Shown one piece after another: positions 8,808-17,406 of a DNA stretch of 64,000 nucleotides (position 1 is its first letter; each line of letters starts with the position of its first letter). Below the pieces are notes generated by a model. It was given only the letters and a program-made list of their open reading frames with translations. It was not told where the DNA came from and ran no database searches. The DNA comes from Flagellimonas sp. MMG031 (GTDB lineage: Bacteria; Bacteroidota; Bacteroidia; Flavobacteriales; Flavobacteriaceae). Location: positions 2,474,001 to 2,538,000 of the forward strand of contig NZ_CP157804.1 in the NCBI RefSeq assembly GCF_040112705.1. The letters are read 5' to 3'. A program made the translations under genes and the position numbers.

Positions 8808-10090
8808 TGCAGCGTATCAACTATCCACAACCCATGGAATGGGATGAAGTTTTAAAGCGTCCCACCCAGACAGTTACCGACATCGAGGAAATCGTAAACA
8901 GTATTTTTAAAGAGGTTCAGGCAGATGGAGATGCGGTCATCAAAAAATATACGGCCCAATTTGACAAGGTCACGTTGGAATCCCTGTTGGTAACTGATGA
9001 TGAAGTGGAAAAAGCGAGCCTTGCGGTCTCCGATGCACTGAAACAGGCTATCAATTTGGCCAAATCCAATATTGAGAAGTTCCACGCAGCACAAAAAACA
9101 CCCAAATTGGAAATTGAGACCATGCCCGGCGTAGCATGTTGGCAGGAAAAGCGTCCCATTCAAAAAGTAGGATTGTACATTCCAGGAGGAACGGCGCCTT
9201 TGTTTTCCACTATTTTGATGTTGGCCATTCCGGCAAAATTGGCTGGTTGCCAAGAAATTGTGCTCTGTAGCCCCCCGGATAAAAATGGGGAAATCAATCC
9301 AGCGATTTTATATACCGCCCAATTGTGTGGCGTAACGCAAATCATTAAAGTGGGAGGCATTCAGGCGATTGCCGGCATGACCTTTGGTACGGAAAGCATT
9401 CCTAAGGTGTACAAAATATTTGGCCCCGGTAACCAATATGTAACCGTTGCAAAGCAACTGGCCACCAAATACGGGGTAGCAATCGATATGCCCGCCGGCC
9501 CAAGTGAACTGTTGGTCGTTGCCGATGATTCTGCCAATGCATCCTTTGTGGCTTCGGACTTGTTGAGTCAGGCAGAGCACGGCGTTGACAGTCAGGTGAT
9601 TTTGGTCTCCACATCGGAAAAGTTGATTGAAGCCGTAGAAAAGGAGATTGAAAGCCAAATCGAACAATTGCCAAGAGCAGAAATTGCACGAAAATCCATA
9701 GGCAATAGCAGATTGATTTTGGTCCAAAATGACCAAGAAGCTTTGGAACTCATCAATGCTTATGGTCCTGAACATTACATCGTTTGTGTGGAAAATGAGG
9801 AATACTATTTGGAAAACACCATAAATGCCGGTTCAGTTTTTATCGGAAACTTTACGCCGGAAAGCGCAGGCGATTATGCGTCGGGTACCAACCATACCCT
9901 GCCTACCAATGGCTACGCCAAACAATATAGCGGCGTGAATCTGGACAGTTTTATGAAGAGCATGACTTTTCAAAGAATATCCGAAAAAGGCATCCAAGGT
10001 ATCGGAAGTGCCATTGAATTGATGGCGGAAGCAGAGGGATTGCAGGCACATAAAAATGCCGTGACCCTTAGACTAAAAAGTTTGAAATAA
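8807..10090 (+). CDS. hisD: Histidinol dehydrogenase
   Basis: HisD carries out the last two steps of the pathway, oxidising L-histidinol to histidine with two NAD+ and a bound Zn2+. The 427-aa protein is full length. Recognisable parts are the segments KVGLYIPGGTAPLFSTILM and GPGNQYVTVAKQL, the DMPAGPSELLVVAD motif, LLSQAEHGVDSQVILV with a metal-ligand His, and GPEHYIV. It overlaps hisG and hisC by one base each, which indicates translational coupling. Confidence 0.97.
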   Translation: MQRINYPQPMEWDEVLKRPTQTVTDIEEIVNSIFKEVQADGDAVIKKYTAQFDKVTLESLLVTDDEVEKASLAVSDALKQAINLAKSNIEKFHAAQKTPKLEIETMPGVACWQEKRPIQKVGLYIPGGTAPLFSTILMLAIPAKLAGCQEIVLCSPPDKNGEINPAILYTAQLCGVTQIIKVGGIQAIAGMTFGTESIPKVYKIFGPGNQYVTVAKQLATKYGVAIDMPAGPSELLVVADDSANASFVASDLLSQAEHGVDSQVILVSTSEKLIEAVEKEIESQIEQLPRAEIARKSIGNSRLILVQNDQEALELINAYGPEHYIVCVENEEYYLENTINAGSVFIGNFTPESAGDYASGTNHTLPTNGYAKQYSGVNLDSFMKSMTFQRISEKGIQGIGSAIELMAEAEGLQAHKNAVTLRLKSLK

Positions 10091-11136
10091 TGGAAGGCTT
10101 CGATGTAAACAGATTGGTGAGGGAATCGGTTCGTAAGCTACAGCCGTACTCTTCGGCCCGTGATGAATACGTTTCCGATGGCTCGGAGATGATTTTTTTG
10201 GATGCCAATGAAAATCCTTTCGATAATGGCGTCAACCGCTACCCAGACCCGTATCAGCGGAGCCTGAAATCCGTGTTATCAGAACAAAAAGGATTAACGG
10301 AGCAGCAAATTTTATTGGGAAATGGCAGTGACGAAGTATTGGATTTGATTTATAGGGCGTTCTGCGAACCGAATCAGGACAATATTATCACTTTGCCACC
10401 AACGTATGGAATGTACAAGGTGCTGGCAGGTATAAACGCGGTGGAGAACAGAGAAGTGTTGTTGACGCGGGATTTCGAACCCAATGTGACTGAAATTTTG
10501 AAGGTGGCGGATTCCAATTCCAAGTTACTTTTTATCTGTTCGCCCAATAATCCTACGGGAAATGCCTTTCAGAAAAAAGGAATCAAGGAACTATTGGAAT
10601 CGTTCAATGGCTTGGTGGTGGTTGATGAGGCTTACATTGATTTCTCGAACGATGAAAGTTGGGTATCCGAACTCAAGCAGTATCCCAACTTAATCGTGAC
10701 CCAGACCTTGTCCAAGGCATACGGACTGGCAGGCATCCGATTGGGGATATGCTATGCATCCGAAGAAATCATCGGAATACTGAACAAAATCAAACCACCT
10801 TACAACGTCAACCAATTGACCCAGCAACGAGCCTTACAGCGCGTTTTGCATCAGGATTTAGTGAAACAAGAGGTGAAGCAAATCCTTGACGAAAGGGAGG
10901 AATTGATCAAAGCCTTGAAAAATTTGGAATTTGTGACAGCATTGTATCCTACCGACGCCAATTTTGTACTGGCCAAAGTGGATGATGCCAACAAACGCTA
11001 CCAACAACTTTTAGAGAAACAAGTGGTGGTCCGAAACCGAAGTACCCAACCGCTCTGCGAAAACACACTGCGATTTACGGTAGGAACGCCAGAAGAGAAC
11101 AAAAAATTGATTGCTATTTTAAAAGAATTGAACTGA
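10090..11136 (+). CDS. hisC: Histidinol-phosphate aminotransferase
   Basis: HisC is a PLP-dependent fold-type I aminotransferase that converts imidazole-acetol phosphate to histidinol phosphate with glutamate. The 348-aa protein has the substrate-region motif [15 protein letters not shown], the SPNNPTGN loop, the cofactor Asp in [10 protein letters not shown], and the Schiff-base Lys209 in [16 protein letters not shown]. It starts in the stop codon of hisD and ends in the start codon of hisB. Confidence 0.97.
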   Translation: MEGFDVNRLVRESVRKLQPYSSARDEYVSDGSEMIFLDANENPFDNGVNRYPDPYQRSLKSVLSEQKGLTEQQILLGNGSDEVLDLIYRAFCEPNQDNIITLPPTYGMYKVLAGINAVENREVLLTRDFEPNVTEILKVADSNSKLLFICSPNNPTGNAFQKKGIKELLESFNGLVVVDEAYIDFSNDESWVSELKQYPNLIVTQTLSKAYGLAGIRLGICYASEEIIGILNKIKPPYNVNQLTQQRALQRVLHQDLVKQEVKQILDEREELIKALKNLEFVTALYPTDANFVLAKVDDANKRYQQLLEKQVVVRNRSTQPLCENTLRFTVGTPEENKKLIAILKELN

Positions 11137-12272
11137 TGGGCAAAAAAGTACTATTCATTGATCGTGATGGAACCATCATCAAGGAAACTGTTGATGAGCA
11201 AATAGATGCCTTTGATAAAATGGTTTTTTATCCCAAAGTATTCACGTATTTGGGTAAAATCGCCAAGGAATTGGATTATGAATTGGTGATGATTACCAAT
11301 CAGGATGGCTTGGGAACCGATAGTTTTCCCGAAGATACCTTTTGGCCCGTTCACAACTTTATCATTAAAGCATTTGAAAATGAAGGTGTTGTGTTTGATA
11401 ACGTTTTTATCGACAGGACGTTTCCGAAAGATAATGCGAACACCCGTAAACCAGGCACGGGACTGCTGACTGCCTATTTTTCAGAGGAATATGATTTGAA
11501 AAGTTCTTTCGTCATCGGAGACCGATTGACCGATGTGGAATTGGCCAAAAATTTGGGTGCCAAGGGAATCTTCATCAATGATGAAACCCATTTAGGAACC
11601 GATGAAATCACTGTAAAGCGCGGGGAATTGGACGACTACATTGCTTTGGAAAGCAACGATTGGGAAAAAATCTATGAATTTTTGAAACTGGAAAACCGGG
11701 TAGCCGAAATATCCCGAAAAACCAATGAAACGGACATCCAAATCAAAATCAACCTCGATGGAACCGGAAAAAGTGATATCAATACAGGTTTAGCCTTTTT
11801 TGACCATATGTTGGATCAATTGGCCCGACACGGACAAATGGACTTGGAGATCAAAGTGGACGGCGATTTAGAGGTGGACGAACACCACACCATCGAGGAC
11901 ACGGCCATTGCCTTGGGCGAGTTGTTTTCCAAAGCATTGGGCAACAAGCTTGGTATTGAGCGCTACGGATTTGCTTTGCCCATGGACGACTGCCTAGCAC
12001 AAGTGGCCATAGACTTTGGCGGACGCAACTGGTTGGTCTGGGATACGGAGTTTAAACGTGAAAAGGTGGGCGATATGCCAACTGAGATGTTCATGCACTT
12101 TTTTAAATCGTTTACAGATGGCGCCAAGGCCAATTTGAACATCAAGGCAGAAGGCACCAATGAGCATCATAAAATTGAGGCCATATTCAAAGCTTTTGCC
12201 AAGTCCATTAAAATGGCGGTGAAGCGAGATGCGGAAAAAATGGTGCTGCCCTCCACTAAAGGGATGCTATAA
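11136..12272 (+). CDS. hisB: Bifunctional histidinol-phosphatase / imidazoleglycerol-phosphate dehydratase
   Basis: The 378-aa protein fuses two pathway enzymes. Residues about 1-165 are a HAD-type histidinol-phosphate phosphatase: FIDRDGTI supplies the catalytic Asp9 and Asp11, and [12 protein letters not shown] the Mg2+ site. Residues about 185-378 are imidazoleglycerol-phosphate dehydratase with its two His-rich metal motifs, [10 protein letters not shown] and [15 protein letters not shown]. This is the same fused arrangement as in enteric HisB. A hairpin-type repeat fills the gap before hisH. Confidence 0.97.
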   Translation: MGKKVLFIDRDGTIIKETVDEQIDAFDKMVFYPKVFTYLGKIAKELDYELVMITNQDGLGTDSFPEDTFWPVHNFIIKAFENEGVVFDNVFIDRTFPKDNANTRKPGTGLLTAYFSEEYDLKSSFVIGDRLTDVELAKNLGAKGIFINDETHLGTDEITVKRGELDDYIALESNDWEKIYEFLKLENRVAEISRKTNETDIQIKINLDGTGKSDINTGLAFFDHMLDQLARHGQMDLEIKVDGDLEVDEHHTIEDTAIALGELFSKALGNKLGIERYGFALPMDDCLAQVAIDFGGRNWLVWDTEFKREKVGDMPTEMFMHFFKSFTDGAKANLNIKAEGTNEHHKIEAIFKAFAKSIKMAVKRDAEKMVLPSTKGML

Positions 12273-12277
12273 AAACT

Positions 12278-12337
12278 GTCATGTCGAAGGAGCTTGCGAC
12301 TGAGAAATCCAGATTTCTAGTTATGCTCGAAATGACA
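12278..12337. repeat. Palindromic repeat between hisB and hisH
   Basis: The segment is bounded by TGTCAT (12278-12283) and ATGACA (12332-12337), which are exact inverted copies, and has inner partners GTCGAA and CTCGAAA plus GAAATC/GATTTC. It belongs to the same GTCA...TGAC family seen elsewhere in the window and lies inside the his operon without breaking any gene. Confidence 0.7.
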
Positions 12338-12353
12338 AAAGATTATAGAATAA

Positions 12354-12935
12354 ATGAAGATTGTAATAATCGATTACGGAGCAGGAAACATCCAAAGTAT
12401 CATGTTTGCCATAAAACGCTTGGGTTTTGAAGCGGTTTTAAGCCATGATGCGGAAGAGATACGCAATGCGGACAAGGTTATATTTCCCGGAGTTGGGGAG
12501 GCCAGTTCAGCCATGGCAAAGTTAAGGGCTACTGGATTGGACAAGCTAATCCCAACGCTGAAACAGCCCGTTTTGGGTATCTGCTTGGGTATGCAGTTGA
12601 TGTGCCACTCCTCTGAAGAAGGAAATACCGAAGGTTTGGGCATTTTTGATTTGGATGTGGTGAAATTTTCCAACAAGGTAAAAGTGCCCCAAATTGGTTG
12701 GAACCAGATTTCAAATCTAAACAGCAAATTGTTCACCAATATTCCAGAGAAATCCTATATCTATTTGGTGCATAGTTTTTATGCTCCGATTGGGAAGGAA
12801 ACCATTGCCACTTCGGAATATGATGTGGAATACAGTGCAGCGCTGCAGAAAGATAATTTTTATGGGGTTCAGTTCCACCCAGAAAAGAGCAGTGAGGTGG
12901 GGAGTGGGATTCTCCAAAATTTTCTAAAAATATAA
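12354..12935 (+). CDS. hisH: Imidazole glycerol phosphate synthase, glutamine amidotransferase subunit
   Basis: HisH releases ammonia from glutamine and passes it to HisF. The 193-aa class I amidotransferase has the nucleophile Cys77 in GICLGMQLM and the His175/Glu177 pair in [10 protein letters not shown]. The oxyanion-strand motif [10 protein letters not shown] is also present. It follows the repeat after hisB and is 2 bases from hisA. Its partner hisF lies 1.8 kb further on because of the DUF1572 and GIY-YIG genes. Confidence 0.97.
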   Translation: MKIVIIDYGAGNIQSIMFAIKRLGFEAVLSHDAEEIRNADKVIFPGVGEASSAMAKLRATGLDKLIPTLKQPVLGICLGMQLMCHSSEEGNTEGLGIFDLDVVKFSNKVKVPQIGWNQISNLNSKLFTNIPEKSYIYLVHSFYAPIGKETIATSEYDVEYSAALQKDNFYGVQFHPEKSSEVGSGILQNFLKI

Positions 12936-12937
12936 GT

Positions 12938-13669
12938 ATGAGAATTATTCCGGCCATAGACATCATTGATGGAAAATGCGTTCGCCTTTCCAAAGGTGAT
13001 TATAGCACCAAAAAAGTGTACAATGAAAATCCGTTGGAAGTGGCCAAGGAATTTGAGGCCCACGGAATCCAATATTTACATTTGGTGGATTTGGATGGGG
13101 CCAAGTCCAAACATATCGTCAATTACAAAGTACTGGAAACCATTGCCCTAAAGACCAATTTGCAAATTGATTTTGGGGGTGGGCTAAAATCTGGAGATGA
13201 TTTACACGTCGCTTTTGAAAGCGGGGCACATCAAATCACAGGTGGAAGCATTGCAGTAAAGGATAGGGATACCTTTTTGAGCTGGTTGTCGACCTACGGA
13301 GCCAGAAAAATTATTCTGGGAGCCGATGCGAACCATGGAAAAGTTGCCGTATCGGGCTGGCAGGAAGAATCGGACTTGGAGCTGATTCCTTTTGTACAAG
13401 AGTACCAATCCGAAGGAATTGAATATGTAATCTGTACCGATATCAGCAAAGATGGCATGTTGCAAGGTCCTGCTTTTGACTTGTATCAAAAAATGCTGTC
13501 CGAAACCAAAAAAGGATTAAATTTAATTGCCAGTGGTGGTATCTCCACCTTTGACGAACTCCCCAAACTTGCCGATCTTGGTTGTGAAGGCACAATCATT
13601 GGCAAAGCCATTTATGAAGGCAAGATCAGTTTAAAGCAATTGGAACATTATATTCTTGAAAATGGATAA
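12938..13669 (+). CDS. hisA: ProFAR isomerase (HisA)
   Basis: HisA isomerises ProFAR to PRFAR, the substrate of HisF. The 243-aa TIM barrel has the catalytic Asp8 in [15 protein letters not shown], the phosphate loops GGGLKSGDD and ASGGIST, and the second catalytic Asp in [12 protein letters not shown]. HisA and HisF are homologous; this one is HisA by the IDGKCVRL start and the TDISKDG motif. Its 3' end overlaps the following DUF1572 gene by 8 bases. Confidence 0.96.
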   Translation: MRIIPAIDIIDGKCVRLSKGDYSTKKVYNENPLEVAKEFEAHGIQYLHLVDLDGAKSKHIVNYKVLETIALKTNLQIDFGGGLKSGDDLHVAFESGAHQITGGSIAVKDRDTFLSWLSTYGARKIILGADANHGKVAVSGWQEESDLELIPFVQEYQSEGIEYVICTDISKDGMLQGPAFDLYQKMLSETKKGLNLIASGGISTFDELPKLADLGCEGTIIGKAIYEGKISLKQLEHYILENG

Positions 13670-14189
13670 GGAAAAAGAACTCCAGGAAGAATTGGTTTGG
13701 AATGCAGGGTATCGAATGAACGAGAGCCTTCGCATGATCAAAATTTGTTTGGAACAACTGTCGGAAGAGCAGGTTTGGGAAAAACCGAACGAATCGAGCA
13801 ACAGTATTGCCAATCTTATCCTTCATTTGTGTGGAAACATTACCCAATATGGGATAGCGTCCATTCAAAATTTGGAAGATGAGCGCAAACGGGATGAGGA
13901 ATTTTCAACGGAATCGGGCTACACAAAAGCGGAATTGTTGAAAAAATTGGAAGATACGTTGTCCGATGCCAAAAGGGCGTTTTATGATGCTCCCATCAAT
14001 GAATTATTGCGCAAACGCAATGTTCAGGGCTTTAACTTTTCCGGGGTGGGGAACATCATCCACGTCACGGAACATTTATCCTATCACACTGGGCAAATAG
14101 CGCTTTGGACAAAGATTTTAAAAAATAAGGATTTGGCATTTTATGGAGGTGTCAACCTAAATGCCAAGAATGAAACTAAAAATATATAA
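13662..14189 (+). CDS. DinB-superfamily (DUF1572-like) protein
   Basis: This 175-aa four-helix protein has the three-His pattern of the DinB/DUF1572 superfamily: one His in [12 protein letters not shown] and two in the final helix motif [13 protein letters not shown], a likely divalent metal site. The reaction is unknown; relatives include thiol-dependent transferases and DNA-damage-induced proteins. I chose the ATG at 13662, which overlaps the end of hisA by 8 bases; a TTG six bases earlier is possible. Its place inside the his operon is probably genomic hitch-hiking. Confidence 0.8.
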   Translation: MDKEKELQEELVWNAGYRMNESLRMIKICLEQLSEEQVWEKPNESSNSIANLILHLCGNITQYGIASIQNLEDERKRDEEFSTESGYTKAELLKKLEDTLSDAKRAFYDAPINELLRKRNVQGFNFSGVGNIIHVTEHLSYHTGQIALWTKILKNKDLAFYGGVNLNAKNETKNI

Positions 14190-14200
14190 TGATGAATTAC

Positions 14201-14271
14201 GTCATGCTGAATTCATTTCAGCATCTCATCAAAAATATAAGTGAGACCCTGAATCAAGTTCAGGGTGACGA
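14201..14271. repeat. Left double-hairpin unit flanking the GIY-YIG gene
   Basis: Two hairpins occur in tandem. Hairpin A is GTCATGCTGAA...TTCAGCATC (8-bp stem ATGCTGAA/TTCAGCAT). Hairpin B is GAGACCCTGAA...TTCAGGGTGAC (8-bp stem ACCCTGAA/TTCAGGGT). The same A-then-B order in the same orientation is found again at 14608-14701, on the other side of the gene. Confidence 0.85.
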
Positions 14272-14284
14272 TATCTTTAAAAAG

Positions 14285-14313
14285 TGTCATTCCGAACTTG
14301 TTTCGGAATCTGA
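14285..14313. repeat. Third hairpin before the GIY-YIG gene
   Basis: GTCATTCCGAA...TTCGGAATCTGA folds into an 8-bp stem (ATTCCGAA/TTCGGAAT). It is a variant of the same repeat family and ends 7 bases before the GIY-YIG start codon. Confidence 0.7.
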
Positions 14314-14319
14314 TATGCT

Positions 14320-14601
14320 ATGAGACATAGTTATGTTTACATAATGACCAACAAATACAGAACCACATTTTATATTGGCATAACATCAAACCTAAAGAAA
14401 AGAATTGTAGAACATTATGAAGGCTTGGGTTCAAAGTTTACAGCCAAATATCAGTTGACTGATTTAGTTTATTTTGAACTTCATACAGATATTAATCAAG
14501 CCATTGCAAGGGAAAAACAGTTGAAGAATTGGCATCACGATTGGAAAATGAATTTGATTAAAGAACAAAATCCAACTTTAGAAACTATTGATTATAAATA
14601 A
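14320..14601 (+). CDS. GIY-YIG nuclease family protein, hairpin-flanked
   Basis: The 93-aa protein is a stand-alone GIY-YIG domain of the UPF0213/YhbQ size class. The motif is VYIMTNKYRTTFYIGIT, in which YIM takes the place of GIY and YIG is intact. The conserved Arg (KKRIVEH), Tyr/His region and the Glu in AIAREKQLKNW are present. The gene is more AT-rich than the his genes and lies between two identical double-hairpin units in the his operon. I infer that it is a passenger or mobiliser of those repeats, not a histidine gene. Its substrate is unknown. Confidence 0.85.
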   Translation: MRHSYVYIMTNKYRTTFYIGITSNLKKRIVEHYEGLGSKFTAKYQLTDLVYFELHTDINQAIAREKQLKNWHHDWKMNLIKEQNPTLETIDYK

Positions 14602-14607
14602 CGTCAC

Positions 14608-14701
14608 GTCATGCTGAACTCGCCTGCCTTTGCCGCAGGCAGGTTTCAGCATCACATTAATATATGACCTGTGAGACCCTGAAACAAGTTCAGGGTGACG
14701 A
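14608..14701. repeat. Right double-hairpin unit flanking the GIY-YIG gene
   Basis: Hairpin A (GTCATGCTGAA...TTCAGCATC) and hairpin B (GAGACCCTGAAACAAGTTC..., ending AGGGTGAC) recur in the same order and orientation as at 14201-14271. In this copy the loop of hairpin A carries an extra nested hairpin, GCCTGCCT...AGGCAGG. Confidence 0.85.
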
Positions 14702-14735
14702 CAAGCCTTTCATAATAGTGAAAAATATAAAATAA

Positions 14736-15491
14736 ATGCTCACCAAAAGAATTATACCCTGTCTGGATATTAAAAACGGACGAACTGTAAAAGGAATCAA
14801 CTTTGTGGACTTACGCGATGCGGGCGATCCTGTGGAACTGGCGTCCATTTATGCCCAAGAAGGTGCCGACGAGTTGGTTTTTTTAGATATTTCGGCCACC
14901 GAAGAGAAAAGAAAAACCTTGGCAGAGCTGGTCTATCATGTAGCTGAGACCATTAATATTCCCTTCACGGTAGGTGGCGGTATTTCATCTGTAGAGGATG
15001 TGGATATTCTGCTGAAAAACGGTGCCGATAAGGTTTCCATCAACTCATCAGCGGTAAAACGGCCCGAATTGATCAATGAATTGGTCGCCAAATTCGGTTC
15101 TCAATGTATCGTTGTTGCCATTGATGCCAAACAAATAAACGGACAATGGAAAGTACATTTGGTAGGGGGGAAGGTTCCCACGGAATTGGACCTTTTTGAA
15201 TGGGCAAAGGAAGTAGAAAAGCGTGGTGCAGGCGAAATTTTGTTCACTTCCATGGACCACGACGGTACCAAAAATGGCTTCGCAAATCACGCATTGGCCA
15301 AATTGTCCGAATTGGTTAATATTCCGGTAATCGCTTCAGGTGGGGCAGGAACCATTTCACACTTTACGGACACTTTCAAAGATGGGAAAGCTGATGCTGC
15401 TTTGGCTGCCAGTGTTTTTCATTTTAAGGAAATCGAAATCAATACGCTCAAACAAGAATTAAAGGAGGAAGGAATTCCGGTAAGGATATAA
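14736..15491 (+). CDS. hisF: Imidazole glycerol phosphate synthase, cyclase subunit
   Basis: HisF uses ammonia from HisH to turn PRFAR into imidazole glycerol phosphate and AICAR. The 251-aa TIM barrel begins [19 protein letters not shown] with the catalytic Asp11, has the second catalytic Asp in VVAIDAKQ, and phosphate loops VGGGISS and [18 protein letters not shown] is a HisF hallmark. It is separated from hisA by the DUF1572 gene and the GIY-YIG/hairpin element, but the reading direction is unchanged, so one transcript is still possible. Confidence 0.97.
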   Translation: MLTKRIIPCLDIKNGRTVKGINFVDLRDAGDPVELASIYAQEGADELVFLDISATEEKRKTLAELVYHVAETINIPFTVGGGISSVEDVDILLKNGADKVSINSSAVKRPELINELVAKFGSQCIVVAIDAKQINGQWKVHLVGGKVPTELDLFEWAKEVEKRGAGEILFTSMDHDGTKNGFANHALAKLSELVNIPVIASGGAGTISHFTDTFKDGKADAALAASVFHFKEIEINTLKQELKEEGIPVRI

Positions 15492-15502
15492 ATTAGGTTT
15501 GT

Positions 15503-15555
15503 CATATCTCGACTGCTCCTTCGACTGCGCTCAGGATGACATCTCGATATGACAC
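15503..15555. repeat. Palindromic repeat between hisF and hisIE
   Basis: The ends GTCATATCTCGA and TCTCGATATGAC are imperfect inverted copies, and the centre carries the CGACTGCGCTCAGGATGAC segment typical of this repeat family. It fills most of the 80-bp gap before hisIE. Confidence 0.65.
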
Positions 15556-15571
15556 GTACAATACATACAAA

Positions 15572-16168
15572 ATGCAAATAGACTTCAATAAAAATTCAGA
15601 CGGACTTGTGCCGGCCATTGTTCAAGATGCAACAACCAAAAATGTTTTGATGCTCGGCTACATGAATCAAGAAGCGTTTGAAAAAACCCAAGAAACACAG
15701 AAAGTCACATTTTTTAGCCGTTCCAAACAGCGATTATGGACCAAAGGTGAGGAAAGCGGGAACTTTTTGAACCTAGTGGATATGCAAGTGGATTGCGATA
15801 ACGATACGCTTCTGGTTAAGGTGAATCCAGTTGGTCCTACCTGCCATAAAGGAACCGATACCTGCTGGGCCGAGGAAAATGTTCAAGGTTATGGTTTTTT
15901 ATCCACCTTGGAAGCTGTGATCGAATCAAGGAAAAATGACCAAGAGAATCCGGATAGCTATGTAGCGTCATTGTTCCGAAAAGGCATCAATAAAATCGCC
16001 CAAAAAGTGGGGGAAGAAGCTGTGGAAACCGTAATAGAGGCCAAAGACGACAACGAGGAGCTATTCTTAAACGAGAGTGCCGATTTGTTGTTTCACTACC
16101 TTATTCTTTTGCAGGCGAAGGGCTATTCGCTCAACGATATCGCCCAAGTCCTCGAAAAACGGCATTAA
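15572..16168 (+). CDS. hisI: Bifunctional phosphoribosyl-AMP cyclohydrolase / phosphoribosyl-ATP pyrophosphatase
   Basis: The 198-aa HisIE fusion performs pathway steps two and three. The HisI half (about 1-105) has the metal motif DMQVDCDNDTLL and the Zn-binding Cys residues in GPTCHKGTDTCW. The HisE half (about 112-198) has the NTP-pyrophosphohydrolase motif KVGEEAVETVIEAK. I chose the ATG at 15572; an in-frame ATG 36 bases earlier lies inside the repeat and would add 12 residues that do not look native. It is the last gene of the his operon. Confidence 0.95.
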   Translation: MQIDFNKNSDGLVPAIVQDATTKNVLMLGYMNQEAFEKTQETQKVTFFSRSKQRLWTKGEESGNFLNLVDMQVDCDNDTLLVKVNPVGPTCHKGTDTCWAEENVQGYGFLSTLEAVIESRKNDQENPDSYVASLFRKGINKIAQKVGEEAVETVIEAKDDNEELFLNESADLLFHYLILLQAKGYSLNDIAQVLEKRH

Positions 16169-16228
16169 ACAAATCCGTTAAGTTTTTTCTAAACGTTTAG
16201 CCTTTACAGCGAAATACCGTAAATTTAT

Positions 16229-17398
16229 GTGATGGCTATGAACACAAGAAAAGGGTTCCGTTTTACCAAATACGAGGCTCCGGACCAAACTCCGTTCGAA
16301 AAACTATTTGAGATTTTCCAAGAACTCGTCACCCATACTTCGGGCGATGTGGAGGAGGCTTTGGACTGGTTGCGTGAACTCGACAAGGAATACGAGCTTA
16401 CCGACGACGATTATACCATCGACGATTTTATAGAAGATTTGAAGTCCAAGGGGTATATCCGTGAAGAATTCGATATGGATAATCCCCAAGGCGGCGAAGG
16501 TGAAGAAGGTGAGGAAAACGGTGGTCGCGGTGGTAATCTTTCCATTACCGCCAAACTGGAGCGAATGCTGCGTCAACGGGCCTTGGACCAAATCTTCGGA
16601 AAAATTAAACGAAGTGGTTCCGGAAACCATAAAACAGGAAAATCCGGTAAAGGCGACGAGCATACAGGTGAGTTCCGGGAGTACCGTTTTGGGGATTCGT
16701 TGGAACATATTAGCATGACGGAAAGCCTTAAAAACGCCCAGGTCAATCACGGTTTGGATAATTTTTCTTTGAGCGAGGAGGATTTGGTGGTAGAAGACAC
16801 ACAGCACAAGGCCCAGATGAGTACTGTATTGATGATCGATATCAGCCATAGTATGATTCTGTATGGCGAGGACCGCATTACCCCCGCCAAAAAAGTGGCG
16901 ATGGCTCTGGCAGAACTGATTACAACCCGATATCCAAAGGATACCTTGGATATTTTGGTGTTCGGAAATGATGCATGGCCCATCCCCATCAAGGATTTGC
17001 CGTATTTGAGGGTGGGACCTTACCATACCAATACGGTTGCCGGTTTACAGCTAGCTATGGATATGCTCCGCAGAAAACGGAACACCAACAAACAAATATT
17101 TATGATTACAGATGGAAAGCCTTCATGCCTGCGGCTTCCCAATGGTGACTACTATAAAAATAGCGTTGGATTGGACGAATACATTGTTGAAAAATGCTAT
17201 GCCATGGCACAACAGGCCCGAAAACTCCATATTCCCATAACTACCTTTATGATCGCAGAAGACCCTTATTTGATGCAGTTTGTACGGGAATTTACCAAAG
17301 CCAACAAGGGAAAGGCCTTTTACACGGGCCTTAAAGGTTTGGGCGAAATGATTTTTGAAGATTACGAACAGAATAGAAAACGAAGAATAAAAGGATAA
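16229..17398 (+). CDS. VWA domain protein, partner of a MoxR/chelatase-type ATPase
   Basis: This 389-aa cytoplasmic-looking protein has an acidic N-terminal half, a Gly/Glu-rich linker (about 87-103), and a C-terminal VWA domain with the full MIDAS motif IDISHSM (Asp204, Ser206, Ser208) and a later MITDGKPS strand. The architecture matches the VWA partners of chelatase-like AAA ATPases (CoxE/ChlD-like). The ATPase gene follows after 8 bases, so they are an operon. Such pairs insert metals or remodel protein complexes; the client here is unknown. The first residues could also start at the second ATG (16235). Confidence 0.8.
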   Translation: MMAMNTRKGFRFTKYEAPDQTPFEKLFEIFQELVTHTSGDVEEALDWLRELDKEYELTDDDYTIDDFIEDLKSKGYIREEFDMDNPQGGEGEEGEENGGRGGNLSITAKLERMLRQRALDQIFGKIKRSGSGNHKTGKSGKGDEHTGEFREYRFGDSLEHISMTESLKNAQVNHGLDNFSLSEEDLVVEDTQHKAQMSTVLMIDISHSMILYGEDRITPAKKVAMALAELITTRYPKDTLDILVFGNDAWPIPIKDLPYLRVGPYHTNTVAGLQLAMDMLRRKRNTNKQIFMITDGKPSCLRLPNGDYYKNSVGLDEYIVEKCYAMAQQARKLHIPITTFMIAEDPYLMQFVREFTKANKGKAFYTGLKGLGEMIFEDYEQNRKRRIKG

Positions 17399-17406
17399 AA
17401 CAATAT

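Noticed and set aside
16304-17026. Open frame of 240 codons on the minus strand opposite the VWA gene
   Set aside because: It is the antisense of a clear VWA gene with intact motifs; its protein has no recognisable domain.
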